This document shows, piece by piece, positions 59,971-64,000 of a stretch of DNA of 64,000 bases. The first letter of the stretch is position 1, and each line of letters starts with the position of its first letter. Both the position numbers and the translations under genes were made by a program. The notes below the pieces were generated by a model, which saw only the letters and a program-made list of their open reading frames with translations, had not been told where the DNA came from and ran no database searches. Origin of the DNA: Edaphobacter paludis (GTDB lineage Bacteria > Acidobacteriota > Terriglobia > Terriglobales > Acidobacteriaceae). The DNA is taken from positions 496,001 to 560,000 of the forward strand of contig NZ_CP121194.1 in NCBI RefSeq assembly GCF_039993895.1, in the 5' to 3' direction.

Positions 59971-61821
59971 ATGGCGCGGACAATTCAACGATTCAAAGAT
60001 GTGCGGCGATGGGCACTGGTGGCAGCTTGTGCGCCGCTGGTGATGCTTGCGGGTTGTCCGCAGAACCAGGGCGCAGCGAAGGCCAAGGTGCCTGCCAATG
60101 CGACGGCTCCGGCCATTGCCAGCGGCCGGAGCGGTCAAGCCGGACAGGCAGTGAAGTCTGCCGTAGCGAAGGCCCAGCCTGTCGACCCGGCCAGGGCATA
60201 CAAAGACCAGCAGTTGATCAATCATGCCGAGCAGCTTTATCGCAACGGCGTGGACAACTACAGTGCGGGGCATCTCGATGCGGCACGCGCCTCCTTCGAT
60301 GCGGCTGTTGATGCGATGCTGACGAGCGGGATGGACCTGAAGGGCGACCCGCAGCTCGCCGATGAGTTCGACCATCTATTGAATGCGGTGAACTCGCTGG
60401 AGATGGCGGCGTTGAAGCAGGGCAACGGGTTTTCGCCGACCATTGAAGAGGCTCCTCTCGATGCCGCCAACCAGGTCACGTTTCCTGCGAACCCGGCATT
60501 GACCGCGAAGGTCGAAGCGGAGTTGAAGACGACGCAGTCCGACTTTCCATTGGTGATCAATCAGTATGTCGCCGGCTTCATCAGCTATTTTTCGAATTCC
60601 CAGACTGGGCATGCGCATCTGCTGCGTTCTCTTGAGCGTGCCGGAAAATACAAGGCAATGATCTCGAAAGATTTGCGCGATCAGGGCGTGCCGCAGGACC
60701 TGATTTATCTGGCGGTCGCCGAGTCGGGTTTTCAACCGCAGGCGCTCAATGCCCACTCCGGCGCCGGGGGCATGTGGCAGTTTATGCCGACGGGTGCGTA
60801 CGGCCTGACGCGTAACGGTTGGTTCGACGAACGATTTGATCCGGAGAAGTCTTCCAAGGCGTATGCGCAGTACATGAAGTCGCTGTACAACCAGTTTGGC
60901 GACTGGTACCTCGCGATGGCGGCCTATGACTGGGGCCCGGGCAATGTGCAGCGTGCCGTCATGCGCACAGGCTATGCGGACTTCTGGGAGCTCTACCGGC
61001 GCAACGTGTTGCCTGGTGAGACGAAGAATTACGTGCCGGGCATCATCGCCGCGATCATCATGGCGAAAAACCCGACCCAGTATGGATTAGACAAGATGGT
61101 GCCCGAGCCGGCAGTAGTCTCTGACACGGTGACGGTGGACGATGCGGTGGATCTGCGTCTGGTGGCCGATATCACCAACACGACGCTGCCGGAGATCGTT
61201 GCGTTGAACCCTAGCTTACTTCGCATGACCACGCCGCGCGACGTACCGTTCGATCTGCATATTCCCGTCGGCACGAGCGAGCTTTTTGCGTCCCGGATTA
61301 AACAGATTCCCGAGGACAAGCGCGACACGTGGCGGTTCCATGTCGTGCATGACGGGGAGACGCTTGATGCGATTGCAACAGCGTTTCATACTCATGCGAG
61401 CGATATTGCGGAGGAGAACGGCGTCGCTGCGAATGACAGCGTCGACGCTGGCGATGAGTTGGTCATCCCGATCGCAACTGCGAGGGCGGTCGCACATCCG
61501 CAGACGTACAAGGTGCGGCGTGGCGATACGCTGGTTACCGTCGCCGACCGTTTCGGCGTAACGGTGGAGCAGTTGAGACGCTGGAACCATCTCCGATCGA
61601 ACGCAGTCAGAACGGGAAGTTCGTTGCGGGTCTCCGAGCCCGTGAAGCTCGCGCCAAAGACGAGGATGCGTGGGAGATCGTCGCATGGACACGCCCGTTC
61701 GCATAACTCTTCCGTCTCGTCGCATTCGAAATCGACTTCATCGGAGCGGGCGACGTCGAAAAAATCGAGCGCGAAATCGAAGCATGTCGCGTCCAAAACG
61801 AAAAGGAAAGCTGCACGATAA
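59971..61821 (+). CDS. MltD-like lytic transglycosylase lipoprotein
   Basis: The 616-residue protein is a lipoprotein (lipobox LAGC, Cys29) with an SLT lytic transglycosylase domain: catalytic Glu251 in LAVAESGFQPQALN and the GMWQFMPTGAYGL and AAYDWGPGNV motifs. Two LysM-type repeats follow (FHVVHDGETLDAIATAF, TYKVRRGDTLVTVADRF) and a Ser/Lys/Arg-rich tail. It cleaves peptidoglycan at the membrane. AGGGAAG precedes the ATG. The basic tail may bind cell wall or DNA; it resembles the lysine-rich protein downstream. Confidence 0.93.
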   Translation: MARTIQRFKDVRRWALVAACAPLVMLAGCPQNQGAAKAKVPANATAPAIASGRSGQAGQAVKSAVAKAQPVDPARAYKDQQLINHAEQLYRNGVDNYSAGHLDAARASFDAAVDAMLTSGMDLKGDPQLADEFDHLLNAVNSLEMAALKQGNGFSPTIEEAPLDAANQVTFPANPALTAKVEAELKTTQSDFPLVINQYVAGFISYFSNSQTGHAHLLRSLERAGKYKAMISKDLRDQGVPQDLIYLAVAESGFQPQALNAHSGAGGMWQFMPTGAYGLTRNGWFDERFDPEKSSKAYAQYMKSLYNQFGDWYLAMAAYDWGPGNVQRAVMRTGYADFWELYRRNVLPGETKNYVPGIIAAIIMAKNPTQYGLDKMVPEPAVVSDTVTVDDAVDLRLVADITNTTLPEIVALNPSLLRMTTPRDVPFDLHIPVGTSELFASRIKQIPEDKRDTWRFHVVHDGETLDAIATAFHTHASDIAEENGVAANDSVDAGDELVIPIATARAVAHPQTYKVRRGDTLVTVADRFGVTVEQLRRWNHLRSNAVRTGSSLRVSEPVKLAPKTRMRGRSSHGHARSHNSSVSSHSKSTSSERATSKKSSAKSKHVASKTKRKAAR

Positions 61822-61963
61822 GCTACCTCGCAAAAAAGATTGCTTGCCTTCGGTAGCGCTTCGATGCATCCTGTTGCTAGAATCTCGTCGCAGGAAGTTA
61901 AGATAAATTTTGTTGCATCGTATTTGTAGCGAAGAGTCAGAGCAGTGATTGAGGGGAAACGAA

Positions 61964-62791
61964 ATGACGTTCGACGACACGATCCGGTACCGTGCAGCAG
62001 CGGCAGATGAAGACCACGACTTCGCCGATGAAACAGAAGACGACGATCAGCGCCACAGCTTCGAAGAGGACGACGAAGAAGAAGAAGAGGTCACGCTGAA
62101 CTCTGACGACGATGAAAATGAGATCGACGAGGAAGAGGATGACGAGGCTACCCGGCCTGACACTCATGCCGAAGAGGCGAGTCTCTTCAGTCTGCCGCCG
62201 TCGCCGGTGAGCGGATACACCCCCTCGACCAGAGAGGCGATTGTTCCTGCTCGCAATTCCTCCGCGGAGCGAACTGTGACGTCAGCGACGAAGAAAGCTT
62301 CCGCGAAGAAAGCTGCGGGCCCGAAAAAGGCTGTTCCTGTAAAAAAGGCTGCCGTGAACAAAGCGCCTGCAAAGAAAGCTGTCGCTACAAAGGCGACCAA
62401 GTCTGCGTCGAAGAAGCCTGTTGTCGCAAAGAAGGTCGCCGCCAAGAAGACTTCCGTGAAGAAGAGCCCGGCTAAGAAGAGCCCGGCTAAAAAGACATTG
62501 AGTTCTGCCGCGAAGAAATCCAGTGCTCTGCGCGGCGGTAAGGGCGCCTCCAAAAAGACGTCCGGCAACAAGAGCACAGCCAGCAACAACAAACCAATGA
62601 AGAGAGGTACTACCTTGGCAACCAAGAAAGCAGCAGCAAAGAAGGCCCCTGCAAAGAAGGCAGCGGCAAAGAAGGCAGTAAAGAAGGCCCCGGCAAAGAA
62701 GGTCGCGGCAAAGAAGGCTCCTGCGAAGAAAGTCGCGGCAAAGAAGGCTCCTGCGAAGAAGGCAGCCGCAAAGAAGACCGCAAAGAAGTAA
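61964..62791 (+). CDS. Histone H1-like lysine-rich protein with acidic N-terminus
   Basis: 275 residues, strongly bipolar. Residues 1-63 are very acidic (TEDDDQRHSFEEDDEEEEE and further). From about 105 the chain is almost all Lys, Ala and Pro: AAKKAPAKK-type repeats to the end, like eukaryotic H1 tails and bacterial HctA/AlgP-type proteins. Such tails bind DNA; the acidic head could mask them or bind partners. GAGGGG precedes the ATG. The repeats at 62620-62790 are near-identical at DNA level and may vary in number between strains. Confidence 0.85.
   Translation: MTFDDTIRYRAAAADEDHDFADETEDDDQRHSFEEDDEEEEEVTLNSDDDENEIDEEEDDEATRPDTHAEEASLFSLPPSPVSGYTPSTREAIVPARNSSAERTVTSATKKASAKKAAGPKKAVPVKKAAVNKAPAKKAVATKATKSASKKPVVAKKVAAKKTSVKKSPAKKSPAKKTLSSAAKKSSALRGGKGASKKTSGNKSTASNNKPMKRGTTLATKKAAAKKAPAKKAAAKKAVKKAPAKKVAAKKAPAKKVAAKKAPAKKAAAKKTAKK
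62610..62788 (+). repeat. In-frame Lys/Ala/Pro codon repeats
   Basis: GCNAAGAAGGC-type units recur many times at the 3' end of the lysine-rich gene, including two almost identical 27-base copies of AAKKAPAKK. Slippage could change copy number. Confidence 0.75.
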
Positions 62792-62809
62792 GCATTAACT
62801 AAGGCAAGC

Positions 62810-62849
62810 AAAAAGGCCCGGACACTCGATTGAGAGCCCGGGCCTTTTT
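62810..62849. terminator. Bidirectional terminator
   Basis: AAAAAGGCCCGG and CCGGGCCTTTTT form a 12-bp perfect stem around a 16-base loop. It serves the lysine-rich gene and the converging peroxiredoxin gene. Confidence 0.88.
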
Positions 62850-62865
62850 GCGTCTGGCGGTATCT

Positions 62866-63411
62866 CTACTTCTTAGCTTCGGCGATTGCAGCGAGGACCT
62901 CTTCGCTATGGTGGTTCACTTGGACGTTGGGCCAGAACTTGACCACCTTACCCTGAGGCGAGATGAGGAATGTCTGCCGGCTGGCAAAGTGCATCGGTCC
63001 CACCGACTTTACGGGCACGCCGTATTCGTCGACTACTTTATGCTCGGGATCGGCCAGCATCTTGAAGCTGAAGGTGTCTTTCGCGCACCATGCTTTGTGG
63101 CTGGCGACTGTATCGAGGCTGACCCCGAGGACGACCGCATTCAGCGCATCGTACTTCGCCTGATCGCGCTGGAAGTTGTGTGCCTCGATAGTGCAGCCCT
63201 GGGTCTGGTCCTTCGGATAGAAGTAGAGGACAACCCATTTGCCTTTGAAATCACTGAGGCTGATGGGCTTGTCTTCCTGTGAGGGAAGGGTAAAGTTGGG
63301 CGCGGTCATACCGACCTTCACCGTGTCTGTATCGGCGGCATGTGCCTTCAGACCGACGCCGCATGTTGCCACCAAACCTATAATCGCTGCAATCCAAATT
63401 CCTTTGCGCAT
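62866..63411 (-). CDS. Exported peroxiredoxin (BCP/PrxQ type)
   Basis: 181 residues: signal peptide (MRKGIWIAAIIGLVATCGVG, cut near AHA) and an AhpC/TSA-fold domain. The peroxidatic Cys73 is in QTQGCTIEA, following LYFYPKD; Cys108 (KAWCAKD) may resolve it. The family reduces peroxides with thioredoxin. Export implies a periplasmic electron donor, which is not in view. AAGGGGA is 7 bases before the chosen ATG; the frame is open further 5' but loses the signal peptide pattern. Confidence 0.88.
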   Translation of the reverse strand: MRKGIWIAAIIGLVATCGVGLKAHAADTDTVKVGMTAPNFTLPSQEDKPISLSDFKGKWVVLYFYPKDQTQGCTIEAHNFQRDQAKYDALNAVVLGVSLDTVASHKAWCAKDTFSFKMLADPEHKVVDEYGVPVKSVGPMHFASRQTFLISPQGKVVKFWPNVQVNHHSEEVLAAIAEAKK

Positions 63412-63526
63412 CTTTGTTCCCCTTTGTGAAGCATGATGAATATACGGGCCCATCTGCCTATAAGACTCCTGTTTCAAGTTTTCTGGCGTGATTTTACGGC
63501 GTGGCGACAACATTGTGACAATTGAG

Positions 63527-64000
63527 CTACTTCGCGAGGATTGCAATGTCAGCCGCATCCGCTGCGGCGATGATCGCAGCGGGGTCAAACATCAGCGTTC
63601 TGCCTGCCTCGATGGCGAGACAGGTTGCACCAGCATTACGCATGGTCTCGATGGTAGCGAGGCCAATGACGGGAACGTCGAAGCGCATGTCTTGATTAGG
63701 TTTAGCAACCTTGACGACAGTCAGCGATCGGCTGAGTGTGGTTTGGCCGCCGTCGCCCAGCGTTTGAAAGAGGGCGCCGGCGCGCTCGATGGTGGCGTCG
63801 GTGCCTTCCATGGCTTCGACGGCGACGCAGGCCTGGGCAGCGATGACTACGGTCTGCCCGAGGTCGTAGGCCGCGATGGCCTGGGCCACAGTACGACCGT
63901 AGGCGATGTCCTTGAACTCCTCGTCACTGGGAGCGCGGCTGGTGAGAACACCGGGTTGAGCAAGCAGCGGTTCAAGATAGGCGGTCGAAGAGATCAGTTC
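63527..64000 (-). CDS. lpxI: UDP-2,3-diacylglucosamine pyrophosphatase LpxI (3' part)
   Basis: The gene enters from the right edge and its 5' part is missing; 157 residues are visible. Read through the window end in frame (LISSTAYLEPLLAQPGVLTS), it matches LpxI (DUF1009): EFKDIAYGRTVAQAIAAYD, DLGQTVVIAAQACVAVEAMEGTDATI, MRFDVPVIGLATIETM. LpxI removes UMP in lipid A synthesis. A GTG inside the frame at 63889 is not the true start because conservation continues upstream. The organism is thus a lipid A maker using LpxI rather than LpxH. Confidence 0.88.
   Translation of the reverse strand, partial: ELISSTAYLEPLLAQPGVLTSRAPSDEEFKDIAYGRTVAQAIAAYDLGQTVVIAAQACVAVEAMEGTDATIERAGALFQTLGDGGQTTLSRSLTVVKVAKPNQDMRFDVPVIGLATIETMRNAGATCLAIEAGRTLMFDPAAIIAAADAADIAILAK

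Noticed and set aside
1..64000. tRNA, rRNA, tmRNA, RNase P, SRP RNA, CRISPR, insertion sequences or prophage
   Set aside because: I looked for T-arm motifs, conserved RNA cores, regular direct repeats with spacers, transposase or integrase motifs and phage genes in the gaps and found none.

Overview
The window reads as bacterial chromosome of roughly 60% GC. Gene content and protein style point to the Acidobacteriota, most likely family Acidobacteriaceae (Terriglobus/Edaphobacter/Granulicella relatives). The clues are an exported GH106-like glycoside hydrolase and a GH27 enzyme, glucoamylase, bactofilins, a GYF-domain/DUF2752 membrane pair, tandem DUF3147 proteins, a zinc-ribbon CxxC-x17-CxxC protein and many small conserved proteins without names. 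The genus is inference. I see no insertion sequence, prophage, CRISPR array, rRNA or tRNA; this is mostly housekeeping chromosome with compact operons and many hairpin terminators.

Layout. 0.2-0.9 kb: rplU-rpmA. 0.9-2.7 kb (minus): MBL-fold hydrolase, zinc-ribbon protein, rpsU. 2.9-4.4 kb (plus): iscX-lipA-small protein. 4.4-6.6 kb (minus): exported GH106-like enzyme. 6.9-8.0 kb: GYF-domain and DUF2752 membrane proteins; bactofilin on minus. 8.9-15.1 kb: an exported protein, Pmp3-like protein, YdeI-like protein, CBS-domain protein (minus), FmdE-like protein, pyrophosphatase, two DUF3147 proteins, typA. 15.2-15.8 kb (minus): Mn-type superoxide dismutase.

16.0-27.4 kb (plus): a carbon-metabolism block holding GH15 glucoamylase, transketolase, an unannotated 43-residue protein, rpiB, an SDR, a HAD hydrolase, short 6-phosphogluconate dehydrogenase, zwf, pgl and glk. 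It runs from polysaccharide to glucose, glucose-6-phosphate and the whole oxidative pentose phosphate branch, with two non-oxidative enzymes. A second, long 6-phosphogluconate dehydrogenase lies apart at 33.2-34.7 kb. A nested inverted repeat covers the pgl ribosome-binding site.

27.5-34.7 kb: phosphoribosyltransferase, exported M1 aminopeptidase, GH27, GNAT, small protein, long gnd. 34.9-42.4 kb (minus): a probable operon nadC-birA-coaX-unknown-rlmD-like-comEC. 42.5-49.2 kb: membrane protein, valS (minus), exported bactofilin-like protein, cysteine dioxygenase, and a DprE1/DprE2-like pair (minus). 49.4-54.7 kb: GlxA-type regulator, small exported protein, rpmI-rplT (minus, without infC), subclass B3 metallo-beta-lactamase-like protein, M48 peptidase, HIT protein.

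54.9-64 kb: an Arg/Gly/Gln-rich protein with a degenerate receiver domain (minus), about 1 kb of gene-free DNA with an orphan terminator and a near-consensus sigma70 promoter, an OmpH/Skp-like protein, a low-GC spacer with DnaA-box-like sites, lepA (minus), MltD-like lytic transglycosylase, a histone-H1-like protein, a peroxiredoxin (minus), and lpxI (minus) cut by the window end.
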